Part shown: piece by piece, positions 21,960 to 31,824 of the stretch | Layout of the letters: every line of letters begins with the position of its first letter | Position numbering within the stretch: the stretch's first letter is position 1 | NCBI GenBank assembly: GCA_963575745.1 | Contig: CAUYUJ010014189.1 | Location: 65,001 to 129,000 of the forward strand | From: Prorocentrum cordatum | Taxonomy: Eukaryota; Sar; Dinophyceae; Prorocentrales; Prorocentraceae | DNA length: 64,000 nt | Direction of reading: 5' to 3' | The notes under the pieces: generated by a model | Database searches by the model: none | What the model was told of the DNA's origin: nothing | The model's input: the letters and a program-made list of their open reading frames with translations, nothing else | Translations under genes and position numbers: made by a program

Positions 21960-22142
21960 CTGATTGTTGTAGTTGTTGCTGTGATTGATGTTTTTCTTGT
22001 TATTGATGTTGATGTTGATGTTGCTGTGGTTGCTGCTGCTGCTGCTGTTGTTGTTGTTGTTGTGGTTGTTGCTGTTGTTGTTGTTGTTGTTGTTATTGTT
22101 GTTGTTGTCGTTTGTTGTTGTTGTTGTTGTTGTTGTTGTTGC

Positions 22143-22182
<40 letters not shown>

Positions 22183-22262
22183 GCTGTTGTTGTTGTTGTT
22201 GTTTGTGTTTCTGTTTGTTGTTGTTGTTGTTGTTGCTGTTGTTGTTGTTGGTGTTGTTGTGG

Positions 22263-22305
<43 letters not shown>

Positions 22306-22478
22306 GGTTGTTGTTGTTGTTGTTGCTGTTGTTGTTGTTGGTGTTGTTGTGGTTGTTGTTGTTGTTGTGGTTGTTGTTTTTGTTGTCGTTGTTGTTGTTG
22401 TTGTTGCTGTTGTTGTTGCTGTTATTATTGTTGCTGCTGCTGCTGTTGCTGCTGCTGTTGTTGTTGTTGTTGAACATT
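21960..22478 (+). repeat. (TTG)n array 5
   Basis: The longest TTG array here (about 515 bp), with TTGCTG and TTGTGG variants, closed by the GAACATTATTTATTCTAAAG palindrome. Confidence 0.95.
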
Positions 22479-23250
22479 ATTTATTCTAAAGAATAATTAT
22501 TGTTGGGCCCCCTGGTGCACGCCCCCCCTGCGCCGCCTAGGCCGCAGCTACATTTTCATCATTTTCGTGAGGAAGCCTCAGGTAAAACGATGTGATCCAG
22601 ATCCGGTTGTTTTGTTGTAATCCGTTTTCCCTTGCAAAAAACACTATAAAATGACATTTCTTGTTCTAATATAATCAAATTTCAAGAATCCCTTGCAAAA
22701 AATAAGGTAAAGTGGACATTCGCGCGCGCAAGACGAAATCCTTCCAAAAGCTTAGTGTTCGGAGCGATTTTAACATAAAAACATCAAAAAACCAATGGTT
22801 TTTCAACAAAAAAATGTCAAAATCTCATCCCGCGCGCTCTTGCGGATTCGTAGGAAACCCAACACTTTTTAAACATTTCTGTCAAACGGGCTTTTGCGAG
22901 CAACTTTTTCGAACTTCTGCGACAACGGTTGCGCACCTGCCAGGGCCATCATCCCTGTCAAATAATACCATGCGGGACACATTCGTTTTTTCTTCGCGCG
23001 CGCACGCCGAAATCTCCAAAAACCATTGGGTTCTTAAGAATTTTAGCACCGCGCATCATAAAATCACACGAATCGCACCGTAGGTCCTCGAAAAACACCT
23101 GCACGACTTTTCAAAATTTCCTACCCGCGCGCGCTGTCCGAATCCTAAAAAAACCAATGGTTTTCCAACATTTATGTTACATGAGCTCGCGCGAGCTACT
23201 TTCGCACGCTCTTGCAACGGGGTTCGCGCGCCTGCCAGGGGCCATAATCC
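22479..23250 (+). repeat. AT-rich dispersed module, copy 2
   Basis: Almost identical to 4641-5284 up to about 23115, then extends further than copy 1. Confidence 0.85.
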
Positions 23251-23257
23251 CTTGCGG

Positions 23258-23375
23258 TTGCGCCATAGGTTGCGCCCTCGGCCGCCGAGAATAAAACGCC
23301 CCCTATTGGTTGCGCCATAGGTTGCGCCCTCGGCCGCCGAGAATAAAACGTCCCCCTACTGGTTGCGCCATAGGT
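23258..23375 (+). repeat. 57-bp tandem repeat, two full copies and a partial third
   Basis: GGTTGCGCCATAGGTTGCGC then CCTCGGCCGCCGAGAATAAA occurs twice in tandem, followed by a partial third unit. Confidence 0.85.
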
Positions 23376-23560
23376 TGCCCCAGGAGGCCTTCAAGAGGCC
23401 CCAAGAGCCCGCCGTGAGGACCCAATAAGCCCCCAAGAGGCCCCAAGATGCTTCCAAGAAGCCCCCCAAAGCCCCTCAAGAGGACCCCAAGCGGCGCCAG
23501 GAGGCTTCCCCCCTTCCCCAAGAGGACCCCAAGCGGCCCCAGGAAGCCTCCGACTGATCA
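23376..23560 (-). repeat. AAGAGGCCCCAAGA array (inverted TCTTGGG type)
   Basis: Minus-strand orientation of the GGCCTCTTGGGG degenerate array seen at 1935. It lies immediately 5' of the relict spliced leader. Confidence 0.8.
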
Positions 23561-23568
23561 CTGTCACA

Positions 23569-23590
23569 TCCGTAGCCATCTCGGATCAAG
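23569..23590 (+). other. Relict dinoflagellate spliced leader (dinoSL)
   Basis: Starting at 23569 the sequence reads T, CCGTAGCCAT, then CTCGGATCAAG. Against the known 22-nt dinoflagellate leader (D then CCGTAGCCATTTTGGCTCAA and G), it differs at three of the 21 fixed positions. It lies 26 nt 5' of the start codon of an intronless 1042-codon gene. This is the layout expected when a trans-spliced mRNA is reverse transcribed and reintegrated. It is followed by GTATCG, so a decayed SL RNA gene is the alternative, but its position at the 5' end of a gene favours the retroposed-mRNA reading. Confidence 0.8.
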
Positions 23591-23616
23591 GTATCGCCTG
23601 TGTTCTTGGATGGGTC

Positions 23617-26600
23617 ATGGCTTTGTCGGCGAAAGCCCTTGACGACCAGTATGGCCCAGAGCTGTCGCGGCCTCCCTTGGCCGACTGCGAGAGCCCGTAT
23701 TATTTGCATCAGGCGCTCGTTGCAAAGGGTATCCAGGTCAGTCACCAGGCGTGCAAGACTTGGTGGGGCAAATATCGGGTTGTGCCTGGCAAGGTTAGTA
23801 TTTCTAGCGCCCAGGAGCTGGAGGAGCAGCACGGTTCTGCCATCCGCCACCTGGGCATCGAGTATAATACACCTTTCAAATTATGCGGGGCGCTCCGACA
23901 GTTGGATCCACCACTGTATGTGACAGATCAGGTCGCAAAGATGTGGCTACTGCAGTATTCTTCCAAAGAGACGCTTGTCAAAGTGCAGAACGCTGGCCAT
24001 CTGGAGACCTGGTATGGAGAACGTATTCGCAAAGACATGCCCGAGGGGACTACTGACGGGGCCGTGTTGAAGCAGTGGCTCCTGGGACATTTATCTGTAT
24101 CTGCTGACGCCAGGGTATGCCAGAAGTGGCTCAGCACGGAGTGGGGCGCCAAGGGAGCATTGAATACTGCCCAAGCTGTGGAGGAATGTATAGGCCAGCG
24201 TCTTCGACTCAATCAGTATCGGGAGAGCTTCGCCGATGAGGCCGCCGCGGAGGTCCTCTCGCAGCTTCTCTCGGAGAGCGACCCTCCCGTCGCTGTCAGC
24301 GGTATGGTTTTGAGGCAATGGTACGTGAAGTATCACCCTGACTCTGGACCTTTGCAGTATGACACGGCTGAAAAGCTCGACGCGGCACTTGGTGACCACA
24401 TGCGCGCGGTATATCCAGGGCTGAAGTACCACACCTTGCATACCGTGTTGCGTATGCGACGGAAAGCTGTCTTGGTGTCCCGAGGAGTGTTGAGACAGTG
24501 GTGCGATGCGTATGCGTCGGTGAGCTCTTCAGTGCAGGCGACGGCTTCATCCGCCCAGGCCGTCACCAGGCGTGTATTGAAGCGCCCGGCGGCGCAGGTC
24601 GCAGGCGGGGTATTGAAACGGCCAGCCGCCGCCGGATCTGCCCGCGTGGCCAAACGGCCTGCCGCGGTCGACTGGGAGGAGCCCGTGTCGAAGCAGCAGG
24701 CCACGGCAGCTTCTTCCTCCACAGAAGTGGTTTGTGTAAAGCTGCTGACGGGGGATGCTGTAGAGGCGGCATGCGGCAAGCGGTATCGAGAGCAGGTCTC
24801 CGACTTGGGCCTTGGCCTCACTTACCAGAATATGCAGGTGCGTCTGAAGGCCTGGGGGTATGAGGCGGGTCCATATGCCTTGCGAGAGTGGCTTTGCAAG
24901 TATCGACTCGGAGACGGTGCCAAACATGGCAATTGCGCCGTCTACGCGTTGTCGCGCAGGGACCTCCAGTACTGGTATCACGTAGAAGGCTTGAGGGGGC
25001 GAGCGCTGGTGGACAAGTATCGCGCGGAGACCGGGGTATTTGCACATTGGGTCGCCCTGGAGAGGTGGCTGAAGGCGCCCTCCCAGCAGCTGGCAATACT
25101 GGAGAATGCTGAGGAGATACACAGCCACGTATGCGGGGAGTATGTCCTGGAGCAGCTGCAGAAGGGTGTCTCGGCCGAGGAGGTGAAAAAGGAGTTATTG
25201 GCGCAGTATCTCGTGGATTGCAGGACCACGCAGCGGCTCGTAGCGTATCGTCGCTATCGCGAGCAACGTGGCGAATACTGGACCAGCGAGCACCTAGAGC
25301 AACAGGAGTGGGAGTTCTTGTATTCCTTGGTTTCTCTGGATAGCAAGCTCGGCCACAACTGGGCGGTTGGCTGTCGCGCCCGGGCTAGACCTGGTTTGGA
25401 GGCTGTGCGTGTATCTTTATGTCAGCGCTTGGGCGTGGCGGAAGAGTTGGTGCCTTTGCACAATCTATCGGTATTTTTTGGTGGCCACGAACGGCATGCC
25501 AAGTTGGCACTCGCGTATCCAGATGCCTTCGTATACAAGGACGCGCTGCCAGGTCCTGTGGTGGAGGCCTACGAGAGGACCTTTTTGGGCCAGGTGCTGC
25601 CGAGGACTGCACACGCGTGTATCTCCGACCAAGAGCAAGGCTGGTATGCGAGAGCTTGCAGCGTGGCGACAGCTGACGGTTGCATAGTATTCCCGAAAAT
25701 GGCGGCGGACGCTTGTCTTATTGCTGCGTATGCCATGTTAAAGTGCCAGGAGGTATTTCAGCGACAGTCTTGGTCCATGTCATTACTCACCAGTATCCAA
25801 GCCACCTACAAGAAGCAGTATAATCTGACAGATTTTGCGTTTTGGGTGTGCTACGGGAGTTGGTCCGCTTGCGAGGCCTGCGGTTCGTTCTTCTTCAATG
25901 ACGAGTATTTCTCGAACCGTGTATATCAGGATCGTAGCACGTCGGAACAACCAGACATGTTGGCGGCGTATCGTCGGCAAGTACCGCAGGACCCGGTGGT
26001 GCACGCCTGTGGCCAAGTTGGTATATCTTCGAGATGGTGGTATAAGCCAGGCATGTACACGCCTGTGGTTGCCAGCTGCCCTTGCTGTTCTGGTAAAGAG
26101 ACTCCTCTCGAGAAGTTCAACCGCCGTATGCAGAACCATGGGCAGGCCCTCAAGGTTGCAAAGACGTCGGAGCTGTATAGGATCCCCTTGGCGACGAAGT
26201 CGGGCTACGAGGCAAAGGAGTGCATCACCTGGCCTCGATGTTCGTTTCGGCAGTTTTCGCTGGACCACAGCACTGGGCCCTGTATGCACGAGATGACCCT
26301 CGACGAATGTCGTGCTCTGAGCATCGTCGTCTTGAGGACCTCCGTGCAGCAAGAGAGGTATGGCGCTGCGCACCAGTTCAACTGGAAGAAGGTGGGTCTC
26401 TCGCGCGCGTACTTCAAGAAGGACCTGGTCTGCGAAGCGAGTATGCCTACCGATCGGTGCAAGGCTGCATTTCATTTCTTGATGGAGCACAGCAAGTATT
26501 ACCGCAGCTTTCTGACGGAGCAGAGGATCCGCGCGAGCAGGGGCGCCGCGGTCGCCCCCGACCCACCCCTCCCCAAAGAAAAAACCCACCCTCCCTCAAC

Positions 26601-26745
26601 CCACCCCTCCCCCAACCCACCTCTCCCCAAACTCACCCCGGTCGCCCCGAACCCGCCCTCCCCCAACCCATCCCCCCCAAAAAAAACACGCCGGCAACAA
26701 AAACCACATCAACACAGACGCTATTCATTTTCTGGGGGCGCATGA
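23617..26745 (+). CDS. Large multi-module protein of unknown function, probably retroposed
   Basis: One uninterrupted frame of 1042 codons, no introns, starting at the first ATG after the relict leader. Residues 1 to about 305 contain five modules of about 60 residues, each with an LxxxYG-like start and ending in a tryptophan-rich helix (TWWGKYRVV, MWLLQYSS, KWLSTEWG, QWYVKYHP, QWCDAYAS). A linker at about 315-350 carries three KRPAA motifs (VLKRPAA, VAKRPAA), resembling basic nuclear-localisation stretches. Two or three more modules follow (EWLCKYRL). The C-terminal half has paired cysteines (CEACGSFFFND, CPCCSGKE, WPRCSF) that might bind zinc. The last 60 residues are a Pro/Lys tail encoded by C-rich DNA and may be non-native. 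The repeated W-ended modules suggest helix-turn-helix DNA binding, but no family was recognised. Confidence 0.75.
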   Translation: MALSAKALDDQYGPELSRPPLADCESPYYLHQALVAKGIQVSHQACKTWWGKYRVVPGKVSISSAQELEEQHGSAIRHLGIEYNTPFKLCGALRQLDPPLYVTDQVAKMWLLQYSSKETLVKVQNAGHLETWYGERIRKDMPEGTTDGAVLKQWLLGHLSVSADARVCQKWLSTEWGAKGALNTAQAVEECIGQRLRLNQYRESFADEAAAEVLSQLLSESDPPVAVSGMVLRQWYVKYHPDSGPLQYDTAEKLDAALGDHMRAVYPGLKYHTLHTVLRMRRKAVLVSRGVLRQWCDAYASVSSSVQATASSAQAVTRRVLKRPAAQVAGGVLKRPAAAGSARVAKRPAAVDWEEPVSKQQATAASSSTEVVCVKLLTGDAVEAACGKRYREQVSDLGLGLTYQNMQVRLKAWGYEAGPYALREWLCKYRLGDGAKHGNCAVYALSRRDLQYWYHVEGLRGRALVDKYRAETGVFAHWVALERWLKAPSQQLAILENAEEIHSHVCGEYVLEQLQKGVSAEEVKKELLAQYLVDCRTTQRLVAYRRYREQRGEYWTSEHLEQQEWEFLYSLVSLDSKLGHNWAVGCRARARPGLEAVRVSLCQRLGVAEELVPLHNLSVFFGGHERHAKLALAYPDAFVYKDALPGPVVEAYERTFLGQVLPRTAHACISDQEQGWYARACSVATADGCIVFPKMAADACLIAAYAMLKCQEVFQRQSWSMSLLTSIQATYKKQYNLTDFAFWVCYGSWSACEACGSFFFNDEYFSNRVYQDRSTSEQPDMLAAYRRQVPQDPVVHACGQVGISSRWWYKPGMYTPVVASCPCCSGKETPLEKFNRRMQNHGQALKVAKTSELYRIPLATKSGYEAKECITWPRCSFRQFSLDHSTGPCMHEMTLDECRALSIVVLRTSVQQERYGAAHQFNWKKVGLSRAYFKKDLVCEASMPTDRCKAAFHFLMEHSKYYRSFLTEQRIRASRGAAVAPDPPLPKEKTHPPSTHPSPNPPLPKLTPVAPNPPSPNPSPPKKTRRQQKPHQHRRYSFSGGA

Positions 26746-26797
26746 CAGGTATTACAGTAGCTTTTTGACTCCCACAGGATCCGAATTGAGAACCGCA
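26490..26797 (+). repeat. Direct repeat flanking a C-rich insertion
   Basis: AAGTATTACCGCAGCTTTCT...AGAGGATCCGC at about 26492-26537 is echoed by AGGTATTACAGTAGCTTTTT...ACAGGATCCGA at about 26752-26790. Between them lies low-complexity CCCACCCCTCCCC DNA that encodes the Pro-rich C terminus of the 1042-codon frame. Confidence 0.65.
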
Positions 26798-26804
26798 GCT
26801 CCTT

Positions 26805-27790
26805 AAATCTTTCCTCCGCAGTTGTGTGCTTTTGTCTCATGTCTATCATATCATGTGCAATATGTATCATATATAACAAACGCATGTCCCCGAAATTTGC
26901 CCCAACAATGTGACCAACTGTTTTGTGTCTTTGTCTCATGTCTAATATATTCATGTGCAAAATGTATCGTGCATAACAAATGCATGAGGCCGAAATGTGC
27001 TCCAAAAATGTGACCAACTGTTGTGCGTCTTTGTCTCATGTCTATCATATGTATCATGTCAATATGTATCATGTATGACAAATGCGTGATTCTGAAATTT
27101 GCACCAAAAATGTGATCAATTGTTGTGTGTATAACAAATGCATGGTGTTGCCTCAAAAATGTGACCAACAGTTGTGTGTCTTTGTCTCATGTCTATCATA
27201 TCATGTGCAATATGTATTATGTATAACAAATGCATGTCCCCGAAATTGGCCCCACAAATGTGACCAACTGTTGTGTGTCTTTGTCTCATGTCTAATCTAT
27301 TCATGTGCCATATGTATCACAATAAGGAATGTATGAGGCCGAAATTTGCCCCAAACATGTGACCAACTGTTGTGTGTCTTTATCCCATGTCTATCATACG
27401 TATCATGTGCAATATGTATCATGTATGACAAATGCGTGTTTCTGAAATTTGCACCAAAAATGTGATCAACTGTTGTGTGTTTTTGTCTTAGGTCTATCAG
27501 ATGTATCATGTGCAATATGTATCATATATAACAAAGGCATGTGTACGAAATTTGCCCCAACAATGTGACTCACTGTTGTGTGTCTTAGTCTCATGTCCAG
27601 GAAATCAATGGCAATATGTATCATTTATATCAAATGCATGAGTCTGAAATTTGTCCCAAAACTGTGACCAACTGTTGTGTGTCTTTGTCTCATGTCTATC
27701 ATATGTATCATGTGCAATATGTACCATATATAACAAATGCATGTGTCTGAAATTTGATCCAGAAATGTGACAATATGTTGACTAACCTGC
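26805..27790 (+). repeat. About 100-bp tandem repeat, roughly ten copies, AT-rich
   Basis: Units contain GTGACCAACTGTTGTGTGTC, TTTGTCTCATGTCTATCATA, TGCAATATGTATCAT and ACAAATGCATG. Starts of units fall near 26910, 27010, 27112, 27162, 27261, 27359, 27462, 27565, 27664 and 27768. One unit is half length. Confidence 0.9.
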
Positions 27791-27824
27791 TTGTGAGTGT
27801 CAGTTGTCCTATCAGTGTGAGAAT

Positions 27825-28262
27825 CCCGTTTTGAAACACGAGCCGCCCTCAACCTCATCCTCCCTCTCTGGTCCCCCCCAGCCCCTAGAGGCCGCGGGCC
27901 CCGCCTCTCACGGCGCCCCCCTTCGGGCCCCTCCAGTGCGCCCCATCGGGAACTCAAGCGAGAGCACTGTTTTGAAACAGGAGCCCCCCTCAACCTAATC
28001 CTCCGTGCCCTCTCTGGCCCCCCCAGCCCCTAGAGGCCTCGGGCCCCGCCTCTCACGGCGCCTCTCCTCGGGTCCCTCCAGCGCGCCCCATCGGGAACTC
28101 AAGCGAGAACCCCGTTTTGAAACAGGCCTCCCTCAACCTTATCCCCCTGGCCCACCCCGGCCCCCAGAGGCCTCGGGCCCCGCCTCTCGCGGCGCCTCCC
28201 CTTGGGTCCCTCCAGAGTGCCTCATCGGGAACTCTTGTTTTGAAACAGGAGCCGCCATCAAC
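27825..28262 (+). repeat. About 142-bp GC-rich tandem repeat, three copies plus a partial
   Basis: GTTTTGAAACAGGAGCC starts at about 27829, 27969, 28113 and 28236; units end CCCCATCGGGAACTCAAGCG. The array is flanked by direct repeats of CCTGCTTGTGAG...GTTGTC...TCAGT (27787 and 28267). Confidence 0.9.
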
Positions 28263-28445
28263 CTCACCTGCTTGTGAGATTGAGTTGTCTGATCAGTTTG
28301 ACACATGTATGTGCTTCGTTTCCGTTCGTATGGACTTTGGCACTTTCCCACAGCATTATGTGTGTGCCTTAGCCATTGGGGCTCCAGTCGTATATTGCTT
28401 TTCGTATCTCTTTCCATATTTGCACGCGCGTCCGTATTGTTGGCA

Positions 28446-29590
28446 ATGGCAGGGCAGTGGGGCGAACAGACTGGGGAGTATATCCCATCCAACGAGGAGG
28501 TGGCCGAGGGTATGAGGCGCTGGTCTGTGTCACCCGGCGGGGACGGATTGGTATTCCAATGGCTCAAGGCTCAGGAGAGACAACAGTGCCACATAGCTAG
28601 GGGGGTGGCCGCTCACTCTTCGAGCTGGTGGTTCCTTCCGGGCATGCCTCCAGAGAGTGCCTGGAACGAGGTGCCACCAGCTCGAGGGGAAGGCGCGGCC
28701 ACCCCCTTAGCTGGTGGTATTGGTACTTTTTTCTCTCCTGAAAGGTGCTGCGCGAGACCACGTGGTTCGCGACCGCAGTGTATTTTCCGTGTATGTGGCA
28801 GGGACTCACGGGTGCATGCCTGTGTGTGTCGACCGCGGAGAGCACGCGCCGTTCAAAGGAGAACGGCGTGGTCGAGAACCAGCGGCGTATGGGAGGCATC
28901 GAGACCCCAGAGTGGATGGCGTTCGCTGTATACTTCTACCCTGGCTTGGTATTCGGCAACTTTGATGGTTTCAAAGATCCAGCCGCGCAGTATCTGGGCA
29001 CACTTGCGGAAGTATTCAATCGGCTGTGCACCCAAGCTGGTATAGCGAACTGGAGTTCGCACGTATTCGTCCGACCCGGCGGCTGGGTGTATGCTGGCTT
29101 GCGCAGGCTGTTGCAGCTCCTGCGTATTCACGTGCATTCCGAGGTGGTATCAGGTCTGTCATACAGGCGCATGGCGAGCCTGGATGTATTTGTGGCAACA
29201 CACACGGCATCCATGGGCATGGAGCCGCCATGTATGGCTCTGTGGAATGCCTCCCACGACGTCAAGGATGGTATCACCTTGTTCCCGAAGCAGGATCATT
29301 GGTGGCACATGCCTGTATGGCGTTCTTTCGGGCAGTCCGAGTATGGGAATGTCATGGATTACCGTGTGGATCTGGGTATGCCGGCGCATGTCCAGGGCGT
29401 CCTGGCGGTATTGGCGCCCCACGGACGCACGGGCGATGTGTCCGCGAGGAGGCGTATCGGCACCATGCTGGGACACTTGGCCCCTGATGTATGGGTGCCA
29501 GGAGCGCAGCTTGCAGTATTGCGCCCGATGCGTGCCATTAGGGACAGGCGCATGCCAGAAGACGATGAGCACACAGACTCGTCTCTTTAG
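28446..29590 (+). CDS. Unknown protein, two exons split by a foldback intron
   Basis: Exon 1 (28446-28592) starts MAGQWGEQTGEYIPSNEEVA and ends AQERQQCH. Exon 2 (28745-29590) starts VLRETTWFATAVYFPCMWQG and ends at a stop, giving about 330 residues when spliced. The frame changes across a 152-bp segment that folds on itself and ends TTTTTTCTCTCCTGAAAG|G, a clear 3' splice site; the 5' junction is inferred from reading frame. The protein is rich in aromatic residues (WWHMPVWRSF, YFYPGLVFGNFDGF) and not recognised. It follows the 1042-codon gene on the same strand, shares its TAT/GTATTT-rich codon style, and could be a second protein of the same element. Confidence 0.55.
28593..28744 (+). mobile_element. 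Introner-like foldback intron, family 3
   Basis: The left arm CTAGGGGGGTGGCCGCTCAC then TCTTCGAGCTGGTGG (28597-28632) matches the reverse complement of 28674-28710 (CTAAGGGGGTGGCCGCGCCT, TCCCCTCGAGCTGGTGG) over about 36 bp. The loop is about 41 bp. It is unrelated in sequence to the other two introner families. Confidence 0.65.
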
Positions 29591-29686
29591 TATGCTTCCA
29601 GAGCACGTATGCGTCCGCCTCGCCTTGTCCTGCTGCTCCCCCTCCTCCTCCTCCTCCTCCTCCGGCGGGGCACCCATGGGGGCAAC

Positions 29687-29920
29687 CATCGGGACCACCA
29701 TCGGAACAACCATCGCGGCAACCGTGGGGACAACCATCGGGACAGCGATCGGGACAACCACAACCATCAGGACAACCATCGGGACAACCATCGGGACATC
29801 CATCGGGACAACGATCGGGACCACCATCGGGGCAACCATCGGGAGAACCATCGGAACAACAATCGGGACAATCATCGGGACACTCATCGCGACAATTATC
29901 GGGACAACCACAACCATCAG
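29687..29920 (+). repeat. 12-bp minisatellite (ACCATCGGGACA)
   Basis: About nineteen units of ACCATCGGGACA with variants, starting just after the gene end and a short (CTC)n run. Nothing recognised from 29921 to 30229. Confidence 0.9.
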
Positions 29921-30229
29921 GACCTCCAACCAGAGAGAGGTAGTCACGTGTATTTCGTCGACGAGTGAGCCAGTATTGCACATTGAGGCCGGAACGAGAA
30001 CCACAGAACAAGAATGAGCATATATCGTCTCACAACAACGGAAACAAGTCCTGTGGTATGCTGGCGCCACGCACGTGATACCAGTCAAAATAAGGGTCTT
30101 GGCTTGTGTGGTACAGAAACGTTAAAACGTCGGAAAACGGTACACGTGCCCATTGTTGGAACAGGGGTATAAGTCGTATACTAAGCTAGTTTCCACAAGA
30201 TGTTACCACAAGAAGTCATTGTAACCATG

Positions 30230-30435
30230 CGCCAGTGTAGTAGCCAAGGTCGTCCGCAGGCCACGAAGTGAAGTGTCCGAACGTCATAGGGCGGGAAGCT
30301 GGGTGTGGGTGGTGGCGAAGAGTCGTTTGGAAATTTGGTAGAGCTTGAACCGGCCCCCCCACAAAGTGGGGGTATTGCCCGCCTCCTATGAAAACCCTGG
30401 CACTGGTGAGAACGGAGTGTCCCCAGTCTTAAATG

Positions 30436-30483
<48 letters not shown>

Positions 30484-30560
30484 GAAGCTGTTGTTGTTGC
30501 TGCTGCCGTTGCTGCTGTGGTTGCTGCTGCTGTTGTTACTCTTGTTGTTGTGGTGGTAAA
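30230..30560 (+). repeat. GTAGTAGCCACGG module, copy b, with (TTG)n array 6
   Basis: Very similar to 5332-5590 and 36838-37350, including the CCCCCCCACAAAGTGGGGG hairpin and GTCTTAAATGATTG before the TTG triplets. Confidence 0.85.
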
Positions 30561-30564
30561 ATTA

Positions 30565-31410
30565 GCCATTTCTAGAGAGTAATTGTTGATCCCCCCCTCT
30601 GTTGGGTAACCTTTGTATTTTTCAATCTAAGTGTTTCTCATTGGGCTCGCACCCTGTTTTTTACACGGGAACGTGCGGTGTCACCAAACTGTGCCCCTGG
30701 CCCCCCGTTTACAACAACAACGACTCCCGCTTGATATTTCCTCAGTTTATTCCCACATTGCGCTCTCGCGTGGGACTTCCTTTCAATGTATCCAGGCGCC
30801 GCACTTTCGACACTGCGGAATCACGCTCCCGCTGTGGAATTCTCATGATTTATTTGGAAGTTGCGCTATCGCTCGAGACTTCCTCGCGATTCATGCAGGA
30901 CGCACGCTTCCCGACCCGCCTGGGCCCGCCTTCCCGACCCGCCTGTTAGGGTCTACCCGCCCGATCTGCCCGTCTGGTCCTGCCACGTGTGTTCTGGTCC
31001 TAGCTCCCCTCTTGCTACTCTCTCTCGTGCTCCATCCTCCTCCCTCCCCCTTGTCCCTTCTTTCCATCCGTCCTCTCTTCCCCTGCCTTCAGGGCTGCAC
31101 GAAATACACGTTGCAGGTAAGACAGATATGCCCATGATGGGGGCACGAGACCAAGAGGGCGGGTATACGTGTTGAATGGCAAGCGAGCGGCTAAGAGCGA
31201 GCAGTCTTATACTGATGGTTGTTGTTGGTGACGGTGTTGGCGCTGATGTTGATGTTGATGTTGCTGTTGCTGTTGCTGTTGTTGTTGATGGTGATGAGGA
31301 TTGTGGTGATGTTTATATTGCTGTTGGTGTTGATGTTGTAGTTGCTGCTGTTGTTGTGGTGGTTGTGGTTGTGTTTGTTGTCGTAGTTGTCGTTGTTATT
31401 GTTGGACCCT
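30565..31410 (+). repeat. GGGCCCCTGGCCCCCC block copy c, conserved box and (TTG)n array 7
   Basis: GAGACTTCC units run to about 30960, then CT-rich DNA, a box remnant at about 31145 (AGAGGGCGGGTATAC), AAGAGCGAGCAGTCTTA and TTG/TTGATG triplets. Confidence 0.75.
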
Positions 31411-31815
31411 CGTCACTGAAAACCAATAGTTGTTGATCCCCCCTCCGATAACCCGTGTTTTTTTCGATTGAAGTGCTTCCCCCGGGCCTTGCACCCTGCT
31501 TTCAACCAGGGAAAGTCACTCGGCTCAAACTGGGCTGTTGGCCCCCCCCCGATTACAACAACAACGGCTCCCGCTTGAGACTTCTTCGTAATTTAGCCAG
31601 GACCCCCGCTTCCGCTTGAGACTTCATCGCATCTTGCGCATGAATCGCGCTCTCGCTTGGGGCTTCCTTACAATTTACCCAGGAATCGCGCTTTCGCTGG
31701 AGATTCTCTTGCATTGGAGCTCCCCGCAATTATTCAAGCGCTGCGCTCCCGACACTCAGGCACCCAGGAATCGCGCTCACGCCTAGGACTCCCTCACAGC
31801 TTACTTATGAATCGG
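31410..31815 (+). repeat. GGGCCCCTGGCCCCCC block, copy d
   Basis: Leader plus degenerate GAGACTTC/ATTTA units, leading into minisatellite array 2 as at 8255. Confidence 0.75.
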
Positions 31816-31824
31816 GATCTCGCT

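Noticed and set aside
28556-28576. AATGGCTCAAG inside exon 1 of the unknown gene resembles the leader 3' end
   Set aside because: Only the last nine bases match, and the site is inside a coding frame.
29091-30017. 308-codon plus frame ending in the 12-bp satellite
   Set aside because: It overlaps the better-supported frame of exon 2 (28745-29590) and continues only through ACCATCGGGACA repeats.
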